From Enterococcus sp. MMGLQ5-1 (GTDB lineage Bacteria; Bacillota; Bacilli; Lactobacillales; Streptococcaceae): DNA of 64,000 nucleotides. The DNA lies in NCBI RefSeq assembly GCF_013155265.1, contig NZ_JABJXU010000008.1:62001-126000 (forward strand), read 5' to 3'. The position numbers and the translations under genes are program-made. The notes below the pieces were generated by a model that saw only the letters and a program-made list of their open reading frames with translations, was not told where the DNA came from and did not search any database. Shown one piece after another: positions 45,223 through 55,991 of this stretch (positions are counted from its first letter, which is position 1; the number at the start of each line of letters is the position of its first letter).

Positions 45223-46167
45223 ATGAGCGAGTTTGTAAAGGTTAATCAATTGGTTAACAAAATTAATCTAGAGGTCGTCTCTGGTAATCAACAGTCATTG
45301 GAACGAAAAATTACAACGGCAGATATTTCACGTCCTGGTTTGGAATTAACCGGCTATTTTAGCTACTATACACACGAGCGTATTCAGATGTTTGGTAAAA
45401 AGGAAGTTTCATTTTCTGAGCAAATGGTACCGAGTGAGCGTTTAATGATTATGCGGAAACTGACTTGTCAAGATACACCAGCAATCATTGTGGCGAGAGG
45501 CCTAGAGGTTGCAGAAGAGATGAAGATTGCCGCCGAAGAGAAAAATGTACCTATTTTACGTTCAACCGTTGCAACCAGTCGCTTGGTTGGAGAGGTTTCG
45601 AGCTTTTTAGATGACCGTCTAGCAAGTCGAACAAGCATTCATGGCGTGCTAATGGATATTTATGGCTTGGGAGTTTTGATCCAAGGTGACAGTGGCATCG
45701 GTAAGAGTGAAACCGGCTTGGAATTATTAAAGCGTGGGCATCGCCTAGTGGCTGATGACCGCGTTGATGTTTATCAAAAGGACGAGCTGACTGCTGTCGG
45801 TGAACCGCCTAAAATTTTAGAGCATATGCTTGAAATTAGAGGTGTTGGGATTATCGATGTCATGAATCTCTTTGGTGCCTCTGCCGTTCGTAATTCAATG
45901 CAGGTTCAGCTTGCTATCTATCTTGAAAACTTTTCAACGGATAAGGCGTATGACCGCTTGGGTAATGGCACGCAAAACATTTCGATTGCGGGTGTTGACA
46001 TCCCACAGCTAAAAATTCCTGTTAAAACTGGGCGAAATCTTTCAATTATTATTGAGGCTGCAGCGATGAATTTTAGAGCAAAAACAATGGGCTTTGATGC
46101 AACTGCGGAATTTGGCAAGCGCTTAGATCGATTGATTAATCAAAATTCATCGGAAGGTGAGGCTTAA
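45223..46167 (+). CDS. hprK: HPr kinase/phosphorylase
   Basis: A 314-residue bifunctional enzyme that phosphorylates HPr at Ser46 and controls carbon catabolite repression with CcpA. The Walker A loop GDSGIGKS is at residues 155-162; [15 protein letters not shown] is the family signature. It overlaps lgt by 1 bp (TAATG). hprK-lgt is a conserved Gram-positive pair. Together with the cre-like site before pflB, this supports CcpA-type control. Confidence 0.97.
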   Translation: MSEFVKVNQLVNKINLEVVSGNQQSLERKITTADISRPGLELTGYFSYYTHERIQMFGKKEVSFSEQMVPSERLMIMRKLTCQDTPAIIVARGLEVAEEMKIAAEEKNVPILRSTVATSRLVGEVSSFLDDRLASRTSIHGVLMDIYGLGVLIQGDSGIGKSETGLELLKRGHRLVADDRVDVYQKDELTAVGEPPKILEHMLEIRGVGIIDVMNLFGASAVRNSMQVQLAIYLENFSTDKAYDRLGNGTQNISIAGVDIPQLKIPVKTGRNLSIIIEAAAMNFRAKTMGFDATAEFGKRLDRLINQNSSEGEA

Positions 46168-46961
46168 TGTTATTTAGTATTGATCCTATTGCGCTTCGTT
46201 TTTTTGGATTAGAAATTCACTGGTATGCGATAATTATTTTAGCTGGAGCAATCGCAGGGGTTTATCTTGCCCAAAAGGAAGCAGTTAGACAAGGCTTAAA
46301 GTCAGATGATATTTTAGATTTCGTACTTATTACTTTTCCAATTGCTATTATTGGGGCACGAATTTATTATGTGATATTTGATTTACAGGCGTATCGAGAA
46401 AATCCCTTGGCCGTTTTTGCAATTTGGCAAGGAGGGCTTGCCATTTATGGTGGCTTAATTGCTGGCTTTATTTGTCTGCTTGTTTTTACTTATTACCGTG
46501 TGATACCAAGAATGAAGTTTTTGGATATTGCGACGCCAAGTGTGATTTTAGGTCAAGCAGTTGGCAGATGGGGGAACTTTGTTAATCAGGAGGCTTACGG
46601 TGAACCAACAACCTATCATTTTTTGAAGGAAACATTGCACCTGCCCGATTTTATTGTGAATCAAATGAGGGTGGACGGTGTGTACCATCAGCCCACCTTT
46701 TTATATGAATCAATTTGGAATCTGATTGGCTTTGTTATTTTGATTTTGCTTCGCCATCAAAAATGGGTGAAGTCTGGTCAGCTATTTGCCTTTTATCTGA
46801 TTTGGTACGGCGTTGGTCGATTTTTTATCGAGGGCCTGCGAACAGACAGCCTAATGATTGGTGATACTATTCGAGTATCACAAGTATTATCGCTTGTGCT
46901 CGTATCTGTCGGTATTGGTATTTTTGCTTATCTGATAAAAAAGAAACCAATCGTTAAGTAG
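46167..46961 (+). CDS. lgt: Prolipoprotein diacylglyceryl transferase
   Basis: A 264-residue membrane enzyme that transfers diacylglycerol to the lipobox cysteine of prelipoproteins such as the OppA encoded in this window. The signature GRWGNFVNQEAYG is present, with IHWYAIIILAG near the N-terminus and about seven transmembrane helices. It is directly coupled to hprK. Confidence 0.96.
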   Translation: MLFSIDPIALRFFGLEIHWYAIIILAGAIAGVYLAQKEAVRQGLKSDDILDFVLITFPIAIIGARIYYVIFDLQAYRENPLAVFAIWQGGLAIYGGLIAGFICLLVFTYYRVIPRMKFLDIATPSVILGQAVGRWGNFVNQEAYGEPTTYHFLKETLHLPDFIVNQMRVDGVYHQPTFLYESIWNLIGFVILILLRHQKWVKSGQLFAFYLIWYGVGRFFIEGLRTDSLMIGDTIRVSQVLSLVLVSVGIGIFAYLIKKKPIVK

Positions 46962-46985
46962 AATTGAAGCAGCATGATTATAAAT

Positions 46986-47027
46986 AAAAAAGAGTTCTCG
47001 TCTGAGATGACAAGAATTCTTTTTTTA
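46986..47027. terminator. Bidirectional terminator between lgt and the ABC-F gene
   Basis: AAAAAAGA-TTCT-GT pairs with AC-AGAA-TCTTTTTTT, giving U-tracts on both strands between convergent genes. Confidence 0.8.
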
Positions 47028-47066
47028 TTTATCAGAGCTGTTTTTCGGTAAATATAGAGTCTATGC

Positions 47067-48974
47067 TTAAAATGCTTCAAGCTCTAATGAAAGCTTTTCC
47101 CAGTCAGACATTACTTTTGTCTGTGCGTTTTCCTTTTCTTCTAGTGTCATATTAAGCTGATGCAGTTTTTCAAAATTTTGTGCAAATTCAGGCTTGAGAA
47201 GCTCTTGGTGAATGGCTGATATTTGTAAGTCCAGCTCCTCCATTTCAAGCTCTAAGGCTTCGATTAAACGCTTAAGCCGACGTTGCTCACGCTGTTTTTC
47301 TTTATTAATTGAATTTGGAGGAGCGTCTGCTTGCTTGCTGGTTGATTTAGCAGCTGTGGCAGTATTATCTGCTTCAGCTTTTTTTTCAAGGTAATAATCA
47401 TAGTTTCCTAAATACTGTTTCGCACCATTTGGATTTAGCTCAATGACTTGTGTGGCAATCTGATTGATAAAATAGCGATCATGTGAAACAAATAAAATTG
47501 TGCCTTCAAAGTTAGTCAAACTTTGCTCTAATACTTCCTTACTATCAATATCTAAATGATTGGTAGGCTCATCCAGTACTAAAAAATTATGATTTTCCAT
47601 TGATAGCTTTGCTAATAATAATCTTGCTCGTTCACCACCACTTAAATCACCTACCGTTTTTTTAACATCGTCACCACTAAAAAGAAATGCGCCCAAACGT
47701 GATCTAATCTCCTTTTCTGGCGTTGTTGAAAAATCATCCCAAAGCTCATTGAGGACTGTTTTGTTTTTAGTCAAGCGTTCTTGGATTTGATCATAATACC
47801 CAATTGAGACATTTGCACCGAGCTTATAGCTGCCAGCTTTAGCTGGAATTGCACCAATAATTGTTTTGAGCAGAGTTGATTTGCCAATCCCGTTTGGCCC
47901 GACAATCACAAATCGTTCTTTTCGACGCTCTTCAAAAGTGATATTTTGTGCAATATTTTGATGGTCATAGCCAATTGCTAGCTGCTCTGTTGTCAGCACG
48001 ACATTGCCAGATGGCTTGTCAATTTGAAATGAAAAATGAATGCTTTTATTGTCTAGCATTGGCGTGTCTAAGACAGTTATTTTTTCGAGCTGCTTGCGCT
48101 TGCTCTGCGCTCGTTTAGTGGTCGAAGCACGAGTGATATTTTTCTCAACAAATTGTTCTAGCTTAGCAATTTCCTTTTGCTGTTTATTAAAGCTTTTGAT
48201 TTCGCTTTGATAATTTTGTGCCTTCTGTGTTAAAAAGCTAGAGTAATTGCCAACATAACGCTTCATTGTTCGCTTAGCAATTTCATAGGTTAGATTAGTA
48301 GTTTTATCTAAAAAATAGCGATCGTGGCTGACAATTAGTAGCGCCTGCTTGTAGTTTTTTAAATAATTTTCGAGCCAGCTGAGTGTTTGAATATCCAAAT
48401 GGTTAGTTGGTTCATCAAGAATTAACAATTCAGGCTTTGATAATAACGTTTTTGCTAGTGCAAGACGGGTTCTTTGACCGCCAGATAATTCACTTATTTT
48501 TTTGTTGTAGCTTGATTCTGGAAAATTAAAGCCATTTAAAACAGCCTTAACCTCTGTTTCATAGCTATAGCCGCCATTGCTGGCAAAAGCGGCACTTCGA
48601 TTGTCGTATTCAATCATAATTTCATCTAGTGTCGAATCAGCTGCCTCTCCCATTTTTTTTTCTAGCTTTTTTAGAATAGCCGCTTCTGCAATTAAGTCTT
48701 GAAAAACAGATAATAATTCTTCAAAAACGGTCAAGGAAGATTTTAAGCCACTATTTTGATCCAGGTAGCTCATAGTAAGATTTTTTTTTGTAATAATTTC
48801 ACCAGAGGAAGCTGCTTCAACGCCAGCAATAATCTTTAGGAAGGTACTTTTACCGACCCCGTTCTTACCAACTAATCCAATCTTGGCATTTGATTCAATT
48901 TGCATATCAAGGTGTTCAAACAAGGTGTCTGAACCGAATAATTTACTGATATCCTGTGCTTGAAGTAATAACAT
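47067..48974 (-). CDS. ABC-F ribosome-associated ATPase
   Basis: A 635-residue soluble protein with two ABC ATPase domains and no membrane segment, the mark of ABC-F. Domain 1 has GKNGVGKST, LSGGQRTRLALA and LLILDEPTNHLD; domain 2 has GPNGIGKST, LSGGERARLLLA and LVLDEPTNHLD. The linker between them is the ribosome-contacting arm, and a C-terminal coiled coil follows. AAAGGTGG precedes the ATG at 48974; GTG 48983 is rejected. The leader is elaborate, hinting at antibiotic- or stress-responsive control. Confidence 0.93.
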   Translation of the reverse strand: MLLLQAQDISKLFGSDTLFEHLDMQIESNAKIGLVGKNGVGKSTFLKIIAGVEAASSGEIITKKNLTMSYLDQNSGLKSSLTVFEELLSVFQDLIAEAAILKKLEKKMGEAADSTLDEIMIEYDNRSAAFASNGGYSYETEVKAVLNGFNFPESSYNKKISELSGGQRTRLALAKTLLSKPELLILDEPTNHLDIQTLSWLENYLKNYKQALLIVSHDRYFLDKTTNLTYEIAKRTMKRYVGNYSSFLTQKAQNYQSEIKSFNKQQKEIAKLEQFVEKNITRASTTKRAQSKRKQLEKITVLDTPMLDNKSIHFSFQIDKPSGNVVLTTEQLAIGYDHQNIAQNITFEERRKERFVIVGPNGIGKSTLLKTIIGAIPAKAGSYKLGANVSIGYYDQIQERLTKNKTVLNELWDDFSTTPEKEIRSRLGAFLFSGDDVKKTVGDLSGGERARLLLAKLSMENHNFLVLDEPTNHLDIDSKEVLEQSLTNFEGTILFVSHDRYFINQIATQVIELNPNGAKQYLGNYDYYLEKKAEADNTATAAKSTSKQADAPPNSINKEKQREQRRLKRLIEALELEMEELDLQISAIHQELLKPEFAQNFEKLHQLNMTLEEKENAQTKVMSDWEKLSLELEAF

Positions 48975-49069
48975 TTCTACCACCTTTCTTCCAGGTTAAT
49001 TTGTTTAGAAAAGTAGCGATACAAGTAAGATTGCCACTTGGACTTTGCCCAAGTCAATAAATGACAATC

Positions 49070-49151
49070 TAGCTTATACGTACATTTCTAGCAAGTCAAA
49101 TTACCACCTTTTCTTACAGGTTAATTCAACTAGAAGATTACGTATAAGCTA
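49070..49151 (-). promoter_or_regulatory. Leader stem of the ABC-F transcript
   Basis: Read on the minus strand, TAGCTTATACGTA (49151-49139) and TACGTATAAGCTA (49082-49070) are perfect complements; with the flanking AATT and GATT (one G-U) the stem reaches 17 bp. The loop holds a second AAAAGGTGGTAA. The first arm coincides with the 3' half of the leader ORF, as in ribosome-controlled attenuators. Confidence 0.6.
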
Positions 49152-49167
49152 AATTACCACCTTTCAT
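49138..49167 (-). CDS. Leader peptide ORF of the ABC-F gene (9 codons)
   Basis: ATG to TAA encodes MKGGNLAYT. It begins within a few bases of the predicted transcript start (from -10 TATACT at 49177-49182), so it may be translated without a ribosome site. Its last codons form the first arm of the leader stem; ribosome stalling or passage would alter folding. The coding claim is inference. Confidence 0.45.
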   Translation of the reverse strand: MKGGNLAYT

Positions 49168-49176
49168 TTAAAAACA

Positions 49177-49205
49177 AGTATAACAAAGATTCAGGTTGGT
49201 TTTAA
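49177..49205 (-). promoter_or_regulatory. Promoter of the ABC-F transcript
   Basis: On the minus strand, TTAAAA (49200-49205), 17-bp spacer, TATACT (49177-49182) with a TGT extended -10. It places the 5' end about 195 bp before the ABC-F start codon. Confidence 0.5.
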
Positions 49206-49295
49206 CAGATTTGATAGATTATATTAAAAATTATGGCTAACTAATTTAGTGATAATAAATTTATTTTTGATAAATTAAGTAGAAAACTTGAAAAT

Positions 49296-49313
49296 TTGTG
49301 AAATGATTGATAA
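49296..49313. promoter_or_regulatory. Candidate Rex operator before rex
   Basis: TTGTGAA-N4-TTGATAA has one perfect half of the Rex consensus TTGTGAA-N4-TTCACAA and 5 of 7 in the other. A further TTTGTGAAAT follows at 49319-49328. Confidence 0.45.
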
Positions 49314-49351
49314 ACTAATTTGTGAAATACTAAACGAAGGGAGAAAAGTTA

Positions 49352-49999
49352 GTGAGAGAAAAGAGTGAGCAGGTAATCCCAAAGGCGACTGCTAAAAGAT
49401 TACCACTTTATTATAGACATTTACAGCGCCTAAAAGAGCAAGATATTTGTCGCACAAATTCCAAAGAATTAGCAGATGCGCTCGCAATTGATAGTGCAAC
49501 AATCCGTCGTGATTTTTCTTATTTTGGTGAGTTAGGTAAACGTGGTTATGGCTATAACGTTGATGACTTGACCCGTTATTTTGCGAAAATATTGAAAGAA
49601 GATGAGCAAACTAATGTTGCCTTGATTGGCGTTGGTAATTTAGGCACGGCCCTAATCAGATATAAGTTTCACCGTAAGAATAACTTGAGAATTTCTGCCG
49701 CCTTTGATTTAAAAGACAATCCTTATGTTGGTAAAATTTTAGATGGTGTGCCAGTTTATGACATTGACGAATTGAAAGAGCATATTCAGGCACAACGAAT
49801 TGAGGTTGCCATTTTATCGGTACCCGCCCAGGCTGCTGAAGGGATTTTATCACAGCTGATTGATGCTGGCGTTAAAGGGATTTTAAATTTTACAACAGAG
49901 CGCTTAACTGCACCTGAGGGGATTATTATTCAGTCTGTTGATTTAACGAATGAGCTACAAACACTGATTTATTTTTTGAGAAAAAATGAGCTTGACTAG
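49352..49999 (+). CDS. rex: Redox-sensing repressor Rex
   Basis: A 215-residue repressor that releases DNA when NADH/NAD+ rises, derepressing fermentation genes. The winged HTH (CRTNSKELADALAIDSATIRRD, split around residue 40) precedes a Rossmann domain with GVGNLGTAL. It starts at GTG with GAAGGGA 9 bp upstream. A half-conserved Rex site lies in its own promoter region. The following terminator separates it from groES. Confidence 0.96.
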   Translation: MREKSEQVIPKATAKRLPLYYRHLQRLKEQDICRTNSKELADALAIDSATIRRDFSYFGELGKRGYGYNVDDLTRYFAKILKEDEQTNVALIGVGNLGTALIRYKFHRKNNLRISAAFDLKDNPYVGKILDGVPVYDIDELKEHIQAQRIEVAILSVPAQAAEGILSQLIDAGVKGILNFTTERLTAPEGIIIQSVDLTNELQTLIYFLRKNELD

Positions 50000-50042
50000 T
50001 CTTTTGGATATTTCTTGAGTTAAGCATTTCTAAACAGGGAGC

Positions 50043-50071
50043 GAATACGGATTAATCCGTATTCTTTTTTT
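50043..50071 (+). terminator. Terminator of rex
   Basis: A perfect 22-bp palindrome (GAATACGGATT and its complement) followed by seven T residues. Confidence 0.9.
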
Positions 50072-50148
50072 ATTTTATAGCTTTGTTGCAGGAAGTTTTT
50101 CATTTGTTTAAAAAAAGATATAAATTATTTATTTTTTAAACAATTATC

Positions 50149-50176
50149 TTGACTTTTTCTGACTATAGCATAAAAT
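50149..50176 (+). promoter_or_regulatory. groESL promoter
   Basis: TTGACT (50149-50154), 16-bp spacer, TAAAAT (50171-50176); the CIRCE element starts 11 bp later, over the transcript start. Confidence 0.8.
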
Positions 50177-50186
50177 AAGTATTAGA

Positions 50187-50213
50187 TTAGCACTCAATAT
50201 GTTAGAGTGCTAA
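50187..50213. promoter_or_regulatory. CIRCE element (HrcA operator)
   Basis: TTAGCACTC-N9-GAGTGCTAA is identical to the CIRCE consensus. HrcA bound here represses groESL until heat or misfolding titrates it. Confidence 0.95.
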
Positions 50214-50245
50214 AATTAATTAATTAGTAAAACGGAGGGATTAAT

Positions 50246-50527
50246 GTGTTAAAACCATTATCAGATCGTGTAGTTTTAAAGGTTAAAGAGGAAGAAGAAA
50301 AAACAGTTGGTGGCTTAGTTTTAGCTTCCTCTGCTCAAGAAAAGCCACAGGTAGCCGAAGTAATTGCAGTTGGACCTGGTGCTAGACAGCATGGTAAAAT
50401 ATTTGAGCCGGATGTTAAAGTTGGGGACTGGGTTGTTTTTGAAAAATATGCTGGTGTTGAAGTAAAAGATAACGGAGAAACTTATTTAGTAGTTAAAGCT
50501 GGCGATTTAATCGCAACAGTTGAGTAG
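50246..50527 (+). CDS. groES: Co-chaperonin GroES
   Basis: A 93-residue Hsp10 that caps the GroEL ring. The mobile loop (KTVGGLVLASSAQEKPQ, about 21-37) and the roof are present. The start is GTG 50246 with GGAGGG upstream; the ATG at 50244 is out of frame and closed by an immediate stop. It leads the CIRCE-controlled operon and is followed 51 bp later by groEL. Confidence 0.97.
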   Translation: MLKPLSDRVVLKVKEEEEKTVGGLVLASSAQEKPQVAEVIAVGPGARQHGKIFEPDVKVGDWVVFEKYAGVEVKDNGETYLVVKAGDLIATVE

Positions 50528-50566
50528 TTTTATTGAGCTGATAAATTTAGTAAAAACTATTATTAG

Positions 50567-52216
<1,650 letters not shown>

Positions 52217-52308
52217 TAGAAAGATAGTGTGTAGATGTAGTGTTTATTAATCTAGAATAAGCTGGCTTAAAATACATCCAAGTACTATAAGCTCTGATCA
52301 CTTATCAG

Positions 52309-52376
52309 ATGATTTTGAAAGAGAAAGCCCGTCAAAGCAAGCCGCTTCAGCTTTTTAGATAATCTAGCTTCAACGG
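52309..52376 (+). repeat. Fragment of the dispersed element (copy C)
   Basis: TTTTGAAAGAGAAAGCCCG, then TCAAAGCAAGCCG and GCTTTTTAG with AATCTAGC match the right part of copy A (20668-20722). It is truncated on both sides. Confidence 0.6.
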
Positions 52377-52623
52377 CTTGAAAGTATCGGCATATGCTGA
52401 AAAAATAATTTGTGGCAACAACTGAACTAAACTTTTAAAGCTCTCCTTGGTCGCTTATAAAAGTAAGTTCAATTGCATACCTTGCCGACTAACTGCCTCA
52501 AATTTCATTCTGAAATTCTCGGAGAGTAAGTCGACATGGCAAAGAGCGCCTTTTACTATTTTTCAGTCTTATGCTCAACTTTCAAAGCAAGCCGCTTCAG
52601 CTTTTTAGATAATCTAGCTTCAA
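52332..52623 (+). repeat. 42-bp direct repeat, two identical copies
   Basis: 52332-52373 and 52582-52623 are the same 42 bases, beginning TCAAAGCAAGCCGCTTCAGC, 250 bp apart. The DNA between them holds imperfect hairpins (for example 52443-52490 and 52480-52557) and no gene. Confidence 0.85.
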
Positions 52624-52714
52624 TGACCAGCGTTTAGGAAATTAGAGAAAAAGTACGCACAAGCTGAAGCTTGTTTACGCCTTTTTCCTAAATTTCTACA
52701 ACGCTAAACGGTCA
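52624..52714. repeat. Long imperfect hairpin, 91 bp
   Basis: TGACC...AGCGTTTAG...AAAAAG...AAGCT pairs with AGCTT...CTTTTT...ACGCTAAACGGTCA with small bulges. It belongs to the 770-bp gene-free stretch between groEL and the histidine-kinase gene. Confidence 0.7.
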
Positions 52715-52956
52715 TTTCAGCTTTTTAAACAATATTCGGAAATTTATCTATTTCCCTATGGCATTGAAATTGTCGCATTGTTCCTTGTAAACATAAAAGC
52801 TAAGTGTGATTGCTTACCAAACTCAAACGGTAAACAATAAATTTAAGACAAATGAAACTTAACGCTTTAGCGTTATAGTTGAATTGTTGAAAAAATTTTA
52901 TTGTTTCGGGAGAGTTTCGGTAAATCACACGTGCTAGATAAATTACGAATAATATG

Positions 52957-52989
52957 AAAAGGGTTAGGACTTTTGTCCTAACCCTTTTT
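52957..52989. terminator. Terminator of the two-component operon
   Basis: AAAAGGGTTAGGAC pairs with GTCCTAACCCTTTT; U-tracts on both strands. It is adjacent to the histidine-kinase stop (minus strand). Confidence 0.85.
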
Positions 52990-55206
52990 TTAAGTATTTT
53001 TTGGTAAAACGACCACTGTTTTAAACATATCACCGTCGATAACGACTTGGAAGCTTCCTTGATGCAGCTTAATGATAGAATCGACAATTGCCAAACCAAG
53101 TCCGTTGCCATCCGAATTTCGACTTTGATCGCCACGACCAAAGCGTTCAATTAATTTTTCTGCATCCTCATCAAGCAAGAATTTTGAAGTGTTTTTTATA
53201 GTTAGCTTGATTTCTTTCGGCATATCATCTAAGCGAATATGAATTCGGCTACTCTCTAATGAATATTTTCCTGCATTAATTAATAGATTCTCAATAACGC
53301 GCCAGATTTGATTGCCGTCAATCGTAATTAGTATTGATTGTTTAGGGATTTTAGTTATCAAGCTTAATTTATTTTGCTCGAAGAGCTCGCTATTTTCGGC
53401 AATGACCTGTTCTAAAAGCTCTGCCAGATTGATTTCTGATTTGTTTAGTATAATATCGCCATGATCCATTTTAATTACCTCAAACAAATCTTCAATCATT
53501 TCTTTCATTCGTGCTGATTTTTGATTGATAATTGCTAAATATTCTTGCCGATTACTGTCACTTAAATGATCCTGAGTTAGTAAATCACCATAGGTAATAA
53601 TCGAAGTTAAGGGTGTTCTTAAATCATGTGAAACATTGGTAATTAAATCGTTTTTAAAGGCTTCTGATTTTTGACTAGTTGCCTGTGAGATATCGATTAG
53701 GCCGCTAAGCTTATCTAAATAATGATTGGCGGAATAAGCATCTTTTTTCAAGGGTACTAAATCGCCATGTATATTTAATAGCTCTGCTGGTTTACGGAAT
53801 AATTCATTAACCTGTCGAATCAGCTTCAAGGTAACGATAATCGTACCAATAAAATACGCCAAGGCAATCAACAAGGTGAATAGAGAAATGATATTAGACG
53901 TTTGGAAAATACTATTAATAATGATGAGACCGATAATTAGTACTATTGTCACAATTGCATAAGTAAGCGCGTAAATTGCCAAGCGGGTAAGCACTGAAAA
54001 ATAGCTTATCTTATCAAGGAGGCGTTTTGTCCAGGAGTTACTTTCGATTTCCTTAAGTAAGCCAGCCATTTTCATCTGATTATTAGTTAGCTTATCGATT
54101 AGAGTTTTTATGATCGCATTGAAAAGATAGATGCTTGCCGTCAGGATACAAAAATGTATTAATAATGTTATCCTTATTGCTGAATAACCTCTTGAGATGA
54201 TTAATATAAGGAGCGGCGTTATTAATAATGCGATTGCTTGTAATTCAATACTACGTTTTTGTAACCATTTAAATTGATATGTCGATTTTAAATATTGATA
54301 AATGATTACGACTAAGCCAATCAATAGCATGAAGAGTCCAGTAAATTTTACGATTTGATATTTTGGAATAAGCTGTTCATTATTTTGAATCGTTTTTGCG
54401 AAAGGAGAATTTGCCCTTAAACCAATTAGCATTTTTTGATTGATCGTAGTTTGTTCATTTAAAGTGTCAATTGAGATGGCCTCAGCTTTAGAATTAGCCA
54501 CAAAATAAAATAAGTCATTAAGACTAAAGGTCTGTGTTGTTGCTACGATCGTTTGATATTTTTTCTGTGCTTCTAGCCAGTTTTTAGCTTCACTGTAGTC
54601 TAATTTTTTTAATTTACGATTATTAGTTAAAATTTGCTTATTTGGCAAGATCATAAAGTAGTCAAAAGATTTATTTTCAATATTAGAGCTTAAATCAATC
54701 TGTTCTAGCCAGTTCTTTTTATTTTTTTCAACAAATTGATTTATTTCTTCAATCAGCTTCAGCTTTAAATTCTGATCACTGTAGCTCTCTATTAATTTTT
54801 TGATTTCAGCATTTAATGAATTTTGAGCCTGCTGATAGGCCTCACCAGTCAATTTTTGCTCATTCAAAGCATTCACTTTATTTTGGATTTCTGTGCCAAG
54901 TGCTTCATTGATTTGTTTAGTCTCCTTATAACGCTCTAGCTGATCGCTTGTTATATTTTCTGGTTGAATGGTTTGATCAGTATAGGCTTTCAAATAATTA
55001 TCCGCATACTGATTTTCCAGAAAGTAGAGATTTCTATTAACGATATTATTTTGGATATTATTGTCACCAATCTCGCTTTGAAGTGAATTTAATTCATTTG
55101 TACTCGCTGAAAATAGAATTAAACCTGCTGAAATGCAGCTTGCTCCCAATAACCATAGAATAAGATCTTTTTTTTTCTGCCAAATTTTTTCTAGCTGATT
55201 TTTCAT
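52990..55206 (-). CDS. Large multi-pass sensor histidine kinase
   Basis: A 738-residue kinase. Layout: one N-terminal helix (about 13-33), an extracellular region of about 260 residues rich in N, K, Q and L, then roughly six membrane helices, a HisKA domain with NVSHDLRTPLTSI and an ATPase domain with NLLINAGKYS and GDGNGLGLAIV-type G box (DGNGLGLAI). ATG 55206 with TGAGG upstream is preferred over a non-ATG start at 55263. It follows the response-regulator gene by 19 bp. The signal is unknown; the sensor is unusually elaborate. Confidence 0.9.
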   Translation of the reverse strand: MKNQLEKIWQKKKDLILWLLGASCISAGLILFSASTNELNSLQSEIGDNNIQNNIVNRNLYFLENQYADNYLKAYTDQTIQPENITSDQLERYKETKQINEALGTEIQNKVNALNEQKLTGEAYQQAQNSLNAEIKKLIESYSDQNLKLKLIEEINQFVEKNKKNWLEQIDLSSNIENKSFDYFMILPNKQILTNNRKLKKLDYSEAKNWLEAQKKYQTIVATTQTFSLNDLFYFVANSKAEAISIDTLNEQTTINQKMLIGLRANSPFAKTIQNNEQLIPKYQIVKFTGLFMLLIGLVVIIYQYLKSTYQFKWLQKRSIELQAIALLITPLLILIISRGYSAIRITLLIHFCILTASIYLFNAIIKTLIDKLTNNQMKMAGLLKEIESNSWTKRLLDKISYFSVLTRLAIYALTYAIVTIVLIIGLIIINSIFQTSNIISLFTLLIALAYFIGTIIVTLKLIRQVNELFRKPAELLNIHGDLVPLKKDAYSANHYLDKLSGLIDISQATSQKSEAFKNDLITNVSHDLRTPLTSIITYGDLLTQDHLSDSNRQEYLAIINQKSARMKEMIEDLFEVIKMDHGDIILNKSEINLAELLEQVIAENSELFEQNKLSLITKIPKQSILITIDGNQIWRVIENLLINAGKYSLESSRIHIRLDDMPKEIKLTIKNTSKFLLDEDAEKLIERFGRGDQSRNSDGNGLGLAIVDSIIKLHQGSFQVVIDGDMFKTVVVLPKNT

Positions 55207-55225
55207 ACTTCGCCTCAATCTAATT

Positions 55226-55927
55226 TCATATTTTTTCGATTTTATAACCAACCCCCCAGACAACCTTTAAATATTTTGGTTTTTTAGGGTTAATTTCGAT
55301 TTTCTCTCGAATTTTTCGGATATGAACTGAAACCGTATTATCGGCATTAAAGCTTGGCTCTTGCCAAACGAGTTCATATATTTCGTCGATTGAGAAAACT
55401 TTACCTGCATTTTTCATTAAGAGCTCTGTGATTGCAAATTCCTTTGGGGTCATTTTGATGGGACGTTCGTCAATTGTGACAGTTTTTCCATTTTGATCAA
55501 GCACCAAGCCATCGACAATTAGCAAATCACTTTTTTGTTTATTCTCATATTCACCCAAGTCGATAAATCGTCGTAATAAGCTTTTGACTCGTGCAATCAG
55601 CTCCATTGGACTAAATGGCTTTGTTAAGTAATCGTCAGCGCCAACAGTTAGTCCTTGAATTTTATCAACTGCCTCGGATTTTGCTGAAAGCATTAGAATT
55701 GGTATATTATTACCTGCTGAGCGTATTTTGATACTTGTTAAATTGCCATCCAATTGAGGCATCATTACATCTAAAATAATTAAGTGAAATTCCTGCTCTT
55801 GTAATTTAGCCAGTGCTTCCACGCCATTTTTTGCTTCCGTAACTTGATAGCCCTCCTGTTCTAAATAAATTCGGATCCCCTTGCGGATTGTTGCATCATC
55901 ATCTACTACTAATAAATTAATTTTCAT
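55226..55927 (-). CDS. OmpR-family response regulator
   Basis: A 233-residue regulator. The receiver domain has D53 as phosphoacceptor in LIILDVMMP, acid pair D9/D10, and KPF at the switch lysine; the C-terminal winged helix has the OmpR pattern (MTPKEFAITELLM, VSVHIRKIREKIE). AGGAGG precedes the ATG. It is the first gene of the operon with the kinase, and a direct repeat of NTTAAG lies upstream. Confidence 0.95.
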   Translation of the reverse strand: MKINLLVVDDDATIRKGIRIYLEQEGYQVTEAKNGVEALAKLQEQEFHLIILDVMMPQLDGNLTSIKIRSAGNNIPILMLSAKSEAVDKIQGLTVGADDYLTKPFSPMELIARVKSLLRRFIDLGEYENKQKSDLLIVDGLVLDQNGKTVTIDERPIKMTPKEFAITELLMKNAGKVFSIDEIYELVWQEPSFNADNTVSVHIRKIREKIEINPKKPKYLKVVWGVGYKIEKI

Positions 55928-55991
55928 TTAATTGCCTCCTGTAGCATTTTCTATTTTAAGGGATAGATATTATTAAAAACGCTGATAATTT

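Noticed and set aside
50244-50252. ATG at 50244 as the groES start
   Set aside because: It reads ATG TGT TAA, an immediate stop; GTG 50246 in the groES frame is correct.
52800-53150. Minus-strand frame of 116 codons after the kinase gene
   Set aside because: It overlaps the kinase C-terminus and terminator, with no ribosome site; treated as a shadow.
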